Positions 48,626 through 57,285 of a stretch of 64,000 bases of DNA are shown here, in pieces. The notes beneath the pieces are model-generated. The model made no database searches, had not been told where the DNA came from, and was given only the letters and a program-made list of their open reading frames with translations. The stretch is taken from contig NZ_SACP01000009.1 of the NCBI RefSeq assembly GCF_004004555.2, positions 145,887 to 209,886 of the forward strand. The letters run 5' to 3'. The position numbers were made by a program, and so were the translations under genes. Positions within the stretch are counted from its first letter, which is position 1; every line of letters begins with the position of its first letter. Source of the DNA: Methylobacterium oryzihabitans. GTDB lineage: Bacteria > Pseudomonadota > Alphaproteobacteria > Rhizobiales > Beijerinckiaceae.

Positions 48626-50622
48626 TCCTCGACGAACTCACGCTGCACGATTTCGGCGTCTATGGCGGACGGCAGAGTGTGGCTCTGACACCGCTCGACC
48701 GCAGGCCGGTCATCCTGTTCGGCGGCTTGAATGGTGGCGGGAAGACGACGCTCCTCGACGCCATGCAGCTCGGCTTCTACGGGCCGCTCGCCCAGCTCTC
48801 GAACCGAGGTGGGCTGGCCTATCCCGAGTTCCTGCGGCGCAGCGTGCATCGCGGCGGGCAAGCCTCCGGGGCCGCAATCGAGATCGCTTTCCGCCACACG
48901 GCGGTCGGCGAGGAGCAAAGCTACCGGCTTCACCGGTCGTGGACCACCTCGCGGGGCGGTGACATCCGTGAGCGCTTCGAGGTGGTCCGGAATGGCCGGT
49001 TCGACCGGCTCGCGACCGAGCACTGGGGCGCCCAGGTTGAGGAGTTCATTCCAGCTCGCATCGCGCATTTGTTTCTTTTCGACGGCGAGAAGGTGGAGGC
49101 CTATGCCGACCTCCAGGGTGCACAAACACTGATCGCGACCGCCATTCACAACCTGCTCGGTCTCGATATCGTCGAGCGTCTGACATCGGATCTGACGGCC
49201 CTGGAGCGTCGCCATCGCGTCGAGCAACGCCCAAACGAGCAGCGCTCCGGGTTGGAGGCGATGCGCGCGGAGATCGAGAGACTGGAGGTAACGCACGCGG
49301 CTCTCGTCCAGGAGCGCGGCTCCAGCGCCAACACCCTCGATCGGCTCCAGCGCAACGCCGCGGAACTGGAGCAACAATTTAGGCGCGAAGGCGGCGGTCT
49401 CCTGGAAGTGCGATCGGCCAAGGAGGCTGGCCTTGCCGTGGCCGAGCGCCAGCTCGATGCAGCGCGCCGGGCTTTGCGCGACCTTGCCTCTGGAGCCGCA
49501 CCTCTCATGCTCATTCCAGGACTGCTTGCCTCTGTCGCGGAGCGCGACGCGGGCGAGGAGCAGGCTCGGCGCTCGCAAGACACGCTCGAGGCGTTACGGA
49601 CGGAGCATGCGGCGTTGCTCGCGCTTCCGATCGTGCAGGGCTTAGACGCAAGCGTCCAACGTGACCTTCAAACAACGCTGAAGGCCCGGCTTGTCGATCG
49701 GGCGGGTGCAGCTCAGGCGCCGCGTATTCTTGATCTGGACGCGCAGGCGCGGACCCTCCTCTCGGCACTCCAGGCAACCGAGCTCGCCGAGTTGGAGCCG
49801 TCTCTACAGGCGGCTCTGGCGACCGAGTCCGACGCGCGCGCCAAGGTGCAGGAACTTCGCGACGAGATCACCGCCATCCCCAGTCCCGACGCGATCGCCG
49901 GCCTAGTGGCCGCCCGCGCGGAGGCCAAGTTAGCGGTCCTGGCCGCAGAAGAAGAGCAGAACCGGCGAACCGCGGAGATCGCAGCCATCGAACAGCAGCT
50001 CGTTGGTTTGCGACAGCGCGAGGAGCGCCTGCTCGGGGATGAGGCCCGTGCTCGGTTCGATCAGGAAGATACCGTCCGGATGCTTCGCCATTCCGAGCGC
50101 GTCCGCGGCACGCTCGACCGCTTCCGTGACGCTGTGGTCGCGCGACATACCGGCCGGATCCAGGCGTTGGTGCTCGACAGTTTCCGCCAACTGATCCGTA
50201 AAGAGGGCCTCGTCACCGACCTGCAGATCGACCCTCAGACGTTTGCCATTTCCCTTAGGGACGTAGCTGGCCACCCGGTCAGTGGGGAACGCTTGTCGGC
50301 TGGCGAGCGCCAGCTCCTCGCGATCGCGCTCCTCTGGGGGCTGGCGCGGGCCGCCGGGCGCCCGCTCCCGACGGTCATCGATACGCCGCTGGGCCGCCTC
50401 GACGCCCAGCATCGGGATCATCTCGTGCGTCGGTACTTCCCGAACGCAAGCCATCAAGTCATCCTGTTGTCGACAGATGAAGAAATCACGGGGCGTCACC
50501 TTGCCGCGCTCCGTCCCTCAATCGGGCGCGAATATCGTCTGCGGTTCGATGAGGCTGAGCAGCGAACGGTCATCGAACCAGGCTATTTCGGCGGGGGGGA
50601 GATGCTGGCCCATGCCGGTTGA
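48622..50622 (+). CDS. dndD: DndD, SMC-like ATPase
   Basis: A 666-residue AAA/SMC-type ATPase. Walker A GGLNGGGKTTLL is at 35-45 (K41); the long middle is coiled coil (for example LEAMRAEIERLEVTHAALVQ); C-terminal signature LSAGERQLLAIALLWGLARA and Walker B TVIDTPLGRLD close the nucleotide site. DndD is thought to remodel DNA during phosphorothioation. ATG overlaps the dndC stop (ATGA). Confidence 0.93.
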   Translation: MILDELTLHDFGVYGGRQSVALTPLDRRPVILFGGLNGGGKTTLLDAMQLGFYGPLAQLSNRGGLAYPEFLRRSVHRGGQASGAAIEIAFRHTAVGEEQSYRLHRSWTTSRGGDIRERFEVVRNGRFDRLATEHWGAQVEEFIPARIAHLFLFDGEKVEAYADLQGAQTLIATAIHNLLGLDIVERLTSDLTALERRHRVEQRPNEQRSGLEAMRAEIERLEVTHAALVQERGSSANTLDRLQRNAAELEQQFRREGGGLLEVRSAKEAGLAVAERQLDAARRALRDLASGAAPLMLIPGLLASVAERDAGEEQARRSQDTLEALRTEHAALLALPIVQGLDASVQRDLQTTLKARLVDRAGAAQAPRILDLDAQARTLLSALQATELAELEPSLQAALATESDARAKVQELRDEITAIPSPDAIAGLVAARAEAKLAVLAAEEEQNRRTAEIAAIEQQLVGLRQREERLLGDEARARFDQEDTVRMLRHSERVRGTLDRFRDAVVARHTGRIQALVLDSFRQLIRKEGLVTDLQIDPQTFAISLRDVAGHPVSGERLSAGERQLLAIALLWGLARAAGRPLPTVIDTPLGRLDAQHRDHLVRRYFPNASHQVILLSTDEEITGRHLAALRPSIGREYRLRFDEAEQRTVIEPGYFGGGEMLAHAG

Positions 50623-50992
50623 ACATATTCGCCTCTCAGCTCAGGCGCGCGAGCAGTTGATCCGTTTGAAGCGTCATACGGGTATCGAGCACTGGAACGT
50701 GCTGTGTCGGTGGGCCTTGTGCCGGTCACTGGCCGAGCCCAGCGTGCCTCCGCCCGCAAGGATCCCCGCGGACAGCAACGTGGAGATGAGTTGGCGCGTG
50801 TTCGGCGGCAAGTATGCCGACCTCTATCTCGCGCTTCTCAAGGAACGCTGCCTGGCGGACGGACTTGGGATGGAGGAGGAAGTGGTAGCGACCCAATTTC
50901 GCCTCCACCTGCACCGCGGTATCGCCTATCTAGCAAATGACAAGGGGCTGCGCGGCATCGCGCCGTTCGTGGCGCAAGCAACCGCCGCCTGA
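50612..50992 (+). CDS. dndE: DndE
   Basis: A 126-residue protein: MPVEHIRLSAQAREQLIRLK, then RHTGIEHWNVLCRWALCRSL and VFGGKYADLYLALLKERC. This pattern is DndE, a small DNA-binding protein of the DndCDE complex. It starts 11 bases inside the end of dndD, so translation is coupled. The GLRGIAPFVA tail is normal. Length close to the usual 110-130. Confidence 0.93.
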   Translation: MPVEHIRLSAQAREQLIRLKRHTGIEHWNVLCRWALCRSLAEPSVPPPARIPADSNVEMSWRVFGGKYADLYLALLKERCLADGLGMEEEVVATQFRLHLHRGIAYLANDKGLRGIAPFVAQATAA

Positions 50993-51003
50993 GCAACCCT
51001 ACC

Positions 51004-52470
51004 ATGGAGGCGAGAACGGCCGTCGCCAGACATAGGACGGCATTGTCCCGCATCGACCTTTCGCGCCCGATACGACTCGCGCTGGAAGACGGCCTCGTGC
51101 ACGGGACGGTGCTCGACTATGGCTGCGGCCGTGGTGGGGACGTGCGCGCCTTAACGGCAGTCGGAGTCGATTGTGTCGGTTGGGATCCGGCGCACCGCCC
51201 GGACGGCGCGCGCAGGCCGTCCGACTTGGTCAATCTCGGGTACGTGATCAACGTGATCGAGCGCGTGGAGGAGAGACGCGACACGCTCCTGGAGGCCTGG
51301 GCGCTCGCGCAACGCGTCCTGATCGTGTCCGCGCGGCTTGTGGCCGAGGCGCCAACGGCTGGGCGCACGCTCGAGGATGGTTACCTGACTCGCTTGGGCA
51401 CGTTCCAAAAGTTCTATGAGCAGCAAGAACTTCGAACTTGGATCGATACGACTCTCGGCGAGCTGAGTGTCGCGGCTGCGCCCGGGGTGTTCTACGTGTT
51501 CCGCGATCGACGCGAGCGGGAGGCGTTCGTGGCGTCGCGCTACCGGCGGAGCCCAGATCGGGGACCGATTGCTGGCCTGTGCAAGATCGAGCACCATCGA
51601 CCGATGCTCGAGGCACTTGCGGGCTTCGTCCTCGAGCACGGGCGACTGCCCGGCGAGGACGAGGTCGAGCTCGCTCGGGAAGTCGCGGCGACACTCGGCA
51701 GTGTGCGAAGAGCCGGACGACTGCTTGCCGCCTTAGGTCTGTCCGATCCCGACCTCACTGCAGCTCGCCTTGCACGGTCGGAAGATCTCCTCGTCTACCT
51801 TGCACTCGCGCGCCTCGATCGGCGGTCCGCCTACGGAGAGCTACCGCGCTCTTTGCAGATCGACGTCAAGGTATTCTTCGGAACATACGGGGCGGCGACG
51901 AAGGCGGCTGACACGATGCTGTTCGCGCTCGGCGATGCAGATCGCAGGGACGCGGCGTGCCGCGAGGCCAGGGTGGGAAAGCTGATGCCGACCGCGCTCT
52001 ACGTCCACGTCGATGCGATCGCTCGGTTACCCCTGCCGCTTCGGCTCTACGAGGGTTGCGCTCGGCACTATATCGGAGCCGTTCCAGAGGCAACGATCGT
52101 GAAGCTCGGACGTCACGAACCGAAGGTGAGCTATCTGACCTACCCGACGTTCGAGAGCGACCCCCACCCGGCGTTACAGGCCTCCGTCTCCGCTCACCTG
52201 CAGACATTTCGGGTTCGCCAGCGTTCGTTCGCGTCAAACTCCAATCCCCCGATCCTTCATCGGAAGGAACTGTTCGTCGAAACATCGCATCCGTCGCGAC
52301 CCAAATTCGAGCGGCTGACGCGCCAGGAGGAGCGTCTCGGTCTGTTCGACGAGCCGAGCACGATCGGTACGCGTGACGGCTGGGCGGCGGCACTGGATGC
52401 TCGCGGCCTGGTACTGCGCGGGCACCGGATACTACGGCGCGCGGCGCCGGACGCCAAACCTGCGACGTGA
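51004..52470 (+). CDS. DNA phosphorothioation-associated putative methyltransferase
   Basis: A 488-residue protein. SAM motif I VLDYGCGRGGDVRALTAV at 36-53 and GWDPAHRPDGARRPSDLVNL, then LGYVINVIERVEERRDTLLE, match the TIGR04096 family, which is found only next to dnd genes. It ends in LRGHRILRRAAPDAKPA. The target is unknown; it might methylate DNA near phosphorothioate sites. It starts 11 bases after dndE, so it is in the dndBCDE operon, and converges with the mrr-like gene. Confidence 0.88.
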   Translation: MEARTAVARHRTALSRIDLSRPIRLALEDGLVHGTVLDYGCGRGGDVRALTAVGVDCVGWDPAHRPDGARRPSDLVNLGYVINVIERVEERRDTLLEAWALAQRVLIVSARLVAEAPTAGRTLEDGYLTRLGTFQKFYEQQELRTWIDTTLGELSVAAAPGVFYVFRDRREREAFVASRYRRSPDRGPIAGLCKIEHHRPMLEALAGFVLEHGRLPGEDEVELAREVAATLGSVRRAGRLLAALGLSDPDLTAARLARSEDLLVYLALARLDRRSAYGELPRSLQIDVKVFFGTYGAATKAADTMLFALGDADRRDAACREARVGKLMPTALYVHVDAIARLPLPLRLYEGCARHYIGAVPEATIVKLGRHEPKVSYLTYPTFESDPHPALQASVSAHLQTFRVRQRSFASNSNPPILHRKELFVETSHPSRPKFERLTRQEERLGLFDEPSTIGTRDGWAAALDARGLVLRGHRILRRAAPDAKPAT

Positions 52471-52496
52471 AAGACCGGATGAACCGATCCCGTCGC

Positions 52497-53333
52497 TCAC
52501 TCCTCGAGGACCAGATCGATGTTGAGTTCGGGGATCCTGAGATTGCGGAAGCCTACACCGAAGGCTTTTTCGAACATGATGTCGACGATGCGCTCGCCGT
52601 CGAAGAGCACGATCGGAACGGCTCCAGGACGACGTTGTGCGTCGATGGCCTCGCGTGTGAAGCGCGACGTCGTGAAATAATACCCCTGCTCGTGACGTCC
52701 GGACGTCCGACCACGGAACGATTCCACAGCATCTGGCCCGATAGGCTTGTCCCGATAACGCTTGCACTGGAAAGCGACGCTAACGGTGGTGAGGCCGATC
52801 CGGAGCTGGCCATGTCCATCGATCCCACCATCTCGCATTGGGCGCGTGACCACCACCTGTTCAAAGCCATAGGCTGTGAGGAGACGACCGGCAAAACGCT
52901 CGAAGGCGCTCGGCTCGAGGTTCTTGAGGGCTTCGAGGACCCGCGTGCGCACCTCCCTTTCGTGCTCGTGCTGAAGCGCGAGCATCTGCGCCAAGGTGGA
53001 TCGCACGTCGTCCCGCTCTGGCGCTTCTTGGTCGGGGACGACACGAGCGTGGTCGATCAGAGTGTAGCGGCCATCATTGGTCGCGCGGAAGCACTTGGTC
53101 GCTAGCGCGGACGGGAAATCGAGGCCAAGGCATCGGCGACGAATCTGCGCCCGCACGACCGAGACCGGATCGTCGGTGTTAAACGTGTAGAGGTCTGCGG
53201 CGACGATCGCGCCGTAGGCTTCGGCCGGCGCCATTGGCCGTCCTTTGTCGAGCATGACGGAGCGGATCGCCTCGACGATCGTCCTTGAGCGTTCCGGCGA
53301 GCCGCTCCGAACGGCGTTTGTGCTGGTTCTCAC
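52497..53333 (-). CDS. Mrr-like restriction endonuclease
   Basis: A 278-residue protein. The N-terminal part is a winged helix (APAEAYGAIVAADLYTFNTD). The Mrr_cat nuclease fold follows: EPSAFERFAGRLLTAYGFEQ, GGIDGHGQLR with catalytic D, and FQCKRYRDKPIG providing the Q-x-K of PD-(D/E)xK enzymes. Its ATG overlaps the stop of the ParB-like gene (ATGA). Together with that gene and the helicase it is likely the restriction arm that acts on DNA lacking phosphorothioation. Confidence 0.88.
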   Translation of the reverse strand: MRTSTNAVRSGSPERSRTIVEAIRSVMLDKGRPMAPAEAYGAIVAADLYTFNTDDPVSVVRAQIRRRCLGLDFPSALATKCFRATNDGRYTLIDHARVVPDQEAPERDDVRSTLAQMLALQHEHEREVRTRVLEALKNLEPSAFERFAGRLLTAYGFEQVVVTRPMRDGGIDGHGQLRIGLTTVSVAFQCKRYRDKPIGPDAVESFRGRTSGRHEQGYYFTTSRFTREAIDAQRRPGAVPIVLFDGERIVDIMFEKAFGVGFRNLRIPELNIDLVLEE

Positions 53334-54622
53334 TCGGCCGCTGCCGTATGAGAGGAGGCGCCCTTCATCATGTCGAGGTAACCGCTGACCTGTTGCGCGA
53401 TCTCATCGAGCATCGGCTCGAGGATAGCGGACTGCGCTAGAAGGGAATCGGCTTTCAACTCCTTCAGGGCGCTTAGCAGCGATTCCAAGGTGCGGACGGG
53501 GGTCTTCTTCTCCTTGTGATCATCTTTCTGACGCCGAATCTGCCACAAGGGAATCGCATCTTCGGGGTTGCTCACGTCCAGACGGTCTGCGAATTTGGTG
53601 CCGTTCTGCTTGTCGTAGCGTGCGAGGCTCTGCCAAACGCGAATATCTTCGGCTTTCTGAAAGACATTCTCGTTGGGCGAGTCATAATCATCCCCCCCAG
53701 CCTGCCGCTTCTTGGCAAACGCCCAGGCAAAGAGCGCCGCTTCGCCTTCGTCGGAAATGTTTAGTTCTTTCGGGCCAAATCCAAACTGATCGCGAGCGTG
53801 CTTGCTTGCAAGAATGTTATCGAAGAAGTACTGATCGCCATCGTTGAACGTATTTCCCGCCTCTTCAACTTTCTCCTCGTACATGCGCTTGAAGTGGCCG
53901 AACGCCGAAGCAGCTTGAATGCTCTTTCGGATCTCATCCCGCTTCAATGGCAGTTGCTCGGTGACAGTATCGAGCACATCGTCCTCCAGCGCCAGTTTGG
54001 CACTGGCGCCATGCTTGGCTTTGAAAGCGGTCTTGTACAAAGAAACGATGTATAGATTCGTCGCGTAAGGCGTCCAATGGCGGGCCGGCAGAATGTGGCG
54101 GACGCCAAGCAGACGTGGCAGCGCAGCCTTGAGTTCGTCGACTGAGGCCGCCATAACGGGATAGACGCCGAGCTTGGCTGTCGACGCAATCAGAGCATCG
54201 ATCTGGCCGAGAAGATTTCTCTGTTCAGAGATTTCCTCGTCGGGATACTTGCCCCCCTTCTTCATTCGGTCGAGCTTCAGCTTTTCTTTCTCGCGCCGCG
54301 CACGTACGCGGCGAAGAACCGAGATCCGCGTATTGCCCTCGACGACGATATAGGCGCCCTTCTGATCAGGGTGTTCCCAAACGACGATAGGGTCGACTGG
54401 CGTCCAACCTTGTCGGATGACAGAGCCTTCTAGGTCCGCAGCCTTGTAGATATCGTAAACCTTTTCCGCGAGGTCAGCTTGAAGATCGTCTCCGAAGATT
54501 TGTTCGGGATCGCCGTAGCCGGGAGCTGGCTCGGGCGCGATGCGTGGGTTGTTCGGATCCAGGTAGATGCTTTCGAAGGCGACTGAGACCGGTGCGCCCA
54601 GATCGGTGAATGTCGTGGTCAT
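53330..54622 (-). CDS. ParB-like nuclease-fold protein of the Dnd-linked restriction operon
   Basis: A 430-residue protein from ATG 54622 (MTTTFTDLGAPVSVAFESIY), which overlaps the helicase stop (ATGA); the longer open frame is antisense-like padding. The N-terminal domain (YLDPNNPRIAPEPAPGYG, then AYIVVEGNTRISVLRRVR) is the ParB/sulfiredoxin fold with EGNTR in place of GERR. The remaining part is helical and charged. It may bind nucleotide or DNA to license the helicase and nuclease. Confidence 0.82.
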   Translation of the reverse strand: MTTTFTDLGAPVSVAFESIYLDPNNPRIAPEPAPGYGDPEQIFGDDLQADLAEKVYDIYKAADLEGSVIRQGWTPVDPIVVWEHPDQKGAYIVVEGNTRISVLRRVRARREKEKLKLDRMKKGGKYPDEEISEQRNLLGQIDALIASTAKLGVYPVMAASVDELKAALPRLLGVRHILPARHWTPYATNLYIVSLYKTAFKAKHGASAKLALEDDVLDTVTEQLPLKRDEIRKSIQAASAFGHFKRMYEEKVEEAGNTFNDGDQYFFDNILASKHARDQFGFGPKELNISDEGEAALFAWAFAKKRQAGGDDYDSPNENVFQKAEDIRVWQSLARYDKQNGTKFADRLDVSNPEDAIPLWQIRRQKDDHKEKKTPVRTLESLLSALKELKADSLLAQSAILEPMLDEIAQQVSGYLDMMKGASSHTAAAE

Positions 54623-57051
54623 CGGGGATCTCCTTGCGAAGCGAGATTGGTTTGACGCGGAAGAGAGAGCCAATGGATCGAGCGGTCGGCATCGCCGAGT
54701 AGACGATCGACACGAGCCAGGAAGCGCATCGGCAGAGCTGGTAAGTCGGCGCGGGCTAGGCGGCTTGCGAGCGTGGCAAACTGATCCTCGGGCGGTCCTA
54801 GGCGAAGCACTTGGCGCGTATCTCTCAGCCAGAAATCGAGACCATGGGCCCGGTCCGGGTCGAGCAAGAGGCCTTCGCAAGCCCCCAATGGAAGCGGAAC
54901 CTTGATGGCGGCAGCGACCCCAAATGGGTCGGCGAGGTAGGCATCAGCGAGCGCCGAGCGATTGTAGCAATCACTGAGAAACACGCTGAGCTCGGCGGGC
55001 ATCATGATGCGCTGGGTGAATGACGCATAGCGTAGCCACGTCGTTGGACCGTGACGTGAGCGCAAGCGGTTGCGCTGCGTCGCCACGTCGACACCGCGCA
55101 ACTCCTCCCGGGCGAAGTAACATGCCGTCAGCACCTCAGCGAGCTGTCGCCACATGCTGCCATGGGACAGATCGCGGCGGATGCCGTAGCGGGCACCGAC
55201 ATCGGTCAGGAACTCGGTCGGATCGGACAGATGGGCACCGAGGGCGCAAAATTCATTGAAGACGCCGCGGAAGGCGGCCGAGTTTGCATCCGTTTCGAGG
55301 AACACACCCCAGCGTGCATCTGCGGCGAACCGCTCGGGCGCGCCGTAGTACGGCAGGCCGTAGATAAGGAGCCTACAAGTGGCGCCTGGCTTGATGCGCG
55401 CCACCTGCCCTAACAGAGCCTCGCGTGCAGCCGGCTGGACACGGTGCTCGTCGAGCAGGCGAACGATCCCAGCCTGCAGGCTCACGGCATCTTCGTAATC
55501 GAGGTCAATGAGGTCAGGCCGCAGCAGGTCGTCAATCTCTTGATACAGCCAGCGCTGATCGAAGCGGTAGGCGAGATCGGGGTTGTGAGCCTGGACGACA
55601 TACGCAGACCACTTGCCTGGCGCGTGACGGACACACCGGCCAGCCGCCTGCATCAGCTTGATCACACTCTCGGTCTGGTAGGTGATGACAACCGTGTCGA
55701 TCGCGGGATCATCGAAGCCCTCGAGCAGCATCTGGGCCGATACCAAGACCGCGCGCGGCTTCTCGGCAAAGCGTGCCAGAAAATCGTCGTTGTCGAGGCC
55801 TAGCGAATTCCCTGTTCCATGAATAAAGCCGACGTCGTCCGGTTCGAGGGGATGACCCGCCTCCTTTGTGAGTCGATCCACCAATGCATCATAGAACTCC
55901 TCCACGCGATCGACGCGGGGCGCGAGCACAAGAACCTTGGTGAAGCGGTGCGACGTCTCGTCAATTACGTAATCAACGAGGTCCTTCACACAAGATGGAG
56001 ACCAGTTAAAGTCCGGAACATCCAGCGGGATGAACTCGGGTACGACAATAGCACCGCGCTCTGCAAGCTCGCGATAGGTGATCGTGAACGCGATCTCGTC
56101 GATACCGATCGGCAACCGGTCCGTCCGGTTTGGCGTAGCGGTGAGCAGCAGGACCGGGAAGGGTTGAGGCGTGTCGAAGATGGGGCGGTAGGAAACTGCC
56201 GCAGCGTGATGCGCCTCGTCGACAACCACTAGAGCCGGTATTTCGGGAAGCTCGGTCAAAGCGCGGGCAACATCGCCGACCATGATGAAGCTGACGCGAT
56301 TGGCCAGAATTGAAGCGTCGTCCGGCAGATGGTTGTCGGCTTGCGCAAGCAGCTTGCGAAGTTCGCGAAAGGCCTGGCTTTTTAATGCTTTGCGATGCGT
56401 GATCCATAGAACGCGTGCCTTGGTGGACGCAGAACGCGCGAGCACCTCCAAGATGACGCGGAGCGCCGTGCGGGTCTTGCCGGCGCCGGTTGGCAGTATC
56501 AGCGCGATACGACCTGTGGGGCGGCGGCGAAAGGCGTCGAGACAACGCGCGACTGCAGTGTCCTGGTATGTCCAGTCGGGCTGCCCAGGGCGCGGCCCAG
56601 CCTGCGTATCCGCTGTATCGGCGACCGGGAGACCTACGACGTCTTGATCGAGCTCGATCGCCTGCTTGGCGATCGCAGCGGGGATCCCAAGGTGCCGCGA
56701 GACATCTGCGACGGTATGTTCGTTCGGGGCATCGGCGCCCGGCGCCTTGGCACGCAGGCGGCGAAGGCGTTCGAGAGTTAGGTCCGGCGGAGGAAGGCGC
56801 CCTTCCTGAAGAAGGGTAGCTGCTCGCTCAATCAGCGACAGAGTGGTCTCGTTGATCCCGCGGCCAACATCCTCCGACAGCAAGGTGTGCACGCGGTTCG
56901 GATGGATCACCCGAGCCTCGCCAAGCTCCTGCAGAGCGTCGTTGAGCACCTTGCAGACACCAGCGGTACTGCCTTCTGCAAGAAAGAGGGGGACGAGTAC
57001 GTTTCTCGCCAGCCCTCTGACGGCTTCGCTTTGGACGCTGAGTCTGGCCAC
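54619..57051 (-). CDS. SF2 DEAD/DEAH-box helicase of the Dnd-linked restriction operon
   Basis: An 810-residue SF2 helicase. Motif I LPTGAGKTRTALRVIL, Ia VLWITHRKALKSQAFRELRK, II VVDEAHHAAA, III LLLTATPNRTD and VI QAAGRCVRH are visible. The N-terminal 150 residues and C-terminal 250 are specific extensions, helical with no known domain. It starts the three-gene minus operon (helicase, ParB-like, Mrr), each junction being an ATGA overlap. Similar helicases power restriction complexes. Operator-like palindromes lie between it and the divergent GHKL gene. Confidence 0.88.
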   Translation of the reverse strand: MARLSVQSEAVRGLARNVLVPLFLAEGSTAGVCKVLNDALQELGEARVIHPNRVHTLLSEDVGRGINETTLSLIERAATLLQEGRLPPPDLTLERLRRLRAKAPGADAPNEHTVADVSRHLGIPAAIAKQAIELDQDVVGLPVADTADTQAGPRPGQPDWTYQDTAVARCLDAFRRRPTGRIALILPTGAGKTRTALRVILEVLARSASTKARVLWITHRKALKSQAFRELRKLLAQADNHLPDDASILANRVSFIMVGDVARALTELPEIPALVVVDEAHHAAAVSYRPIFDTPQPFPVLLLTATPNRTDRLPIGIDEIAFTITYRELAERGAIVVPEFIPLDVPDFNWSPSCVKDLVDYVIDETSHRFTKVLVLAPRVDRVEEFYDALVDRLTKEAGHPLEPDDVGFIHGTGNSLGLDNDDFLARFAEKPRAVLVSAQMLLEGFDDPAIDTVVITYQTESVIKLMQAAGRCVRHAPGKWSAYVVQAHNPDLAYRFDQRWLYQEIDDLLRPDLIDLDYEDAVSLQAGIVRLLDEHRVQPAAREALLGQVARIKPGATCRLLIYGLPYYGAPERFAADARWGVFLETDANSAAFRGVFNEFCALGAHLSDPTEFLTDVGARYGIRRDLSHGSMWRQLAEVLTACYFAREELRGVDVATQRNRLRSRHGPTTWLRYASFTQRIMMPAELSVFLSDCYNRSALADAYLADPFGVAAAIKVPLPLGACEGLLLDPDRAHGLDFWLRDTRQVLRLGPPEDQFATLASRLARADLPALPMRFLARVDRLLGDADRSIHWLSLPRQTNLASQGDPR

Positions 57052-57079
57052 GCCGCTTCCACTCCCTCGTCAGATGTCC

Positions 57080-57128
57080 ATTCCATATTTTTGGAATATC
57101 ATTCTGTCAATTCCGAAAAAACGGATTG
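57080..57128. promoter_or_regulatory. Tandem ATTCC-N-GGAAT operator-like palindromes
   Basis: ATTCCA-N6-TGGAAT (57080-57097, perfect) and AATTCCG-N6-CGGATTG (57109-57128, near-perfect), same spacing, in the intergenic region between the divergent helicase and GHKL genes. Likely binding sites of a repressor controlling both transcripts. The gene for the regulator is not identified. Confidence 0.5.
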
Positions 57129-57285
57129 CGTCTGATGTGCCGCTCAGGCATGATCGAGAAGCTGCGTTGTCCGTAAATTTGGGCCCAGGACTGCAACCAA
57201 GCAGGCTCGGGACGTACCTGAATAGGTAACGGGACACCTATCATCCCGGCGGTCACAGCGATCGCCACGACATGAGGAGATCGCG

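Noticed and set aside
48475..49578. 367-codon open frame opposite dndD
   Set aside because: Antisense to the SMC-like coiled coil of dndD.
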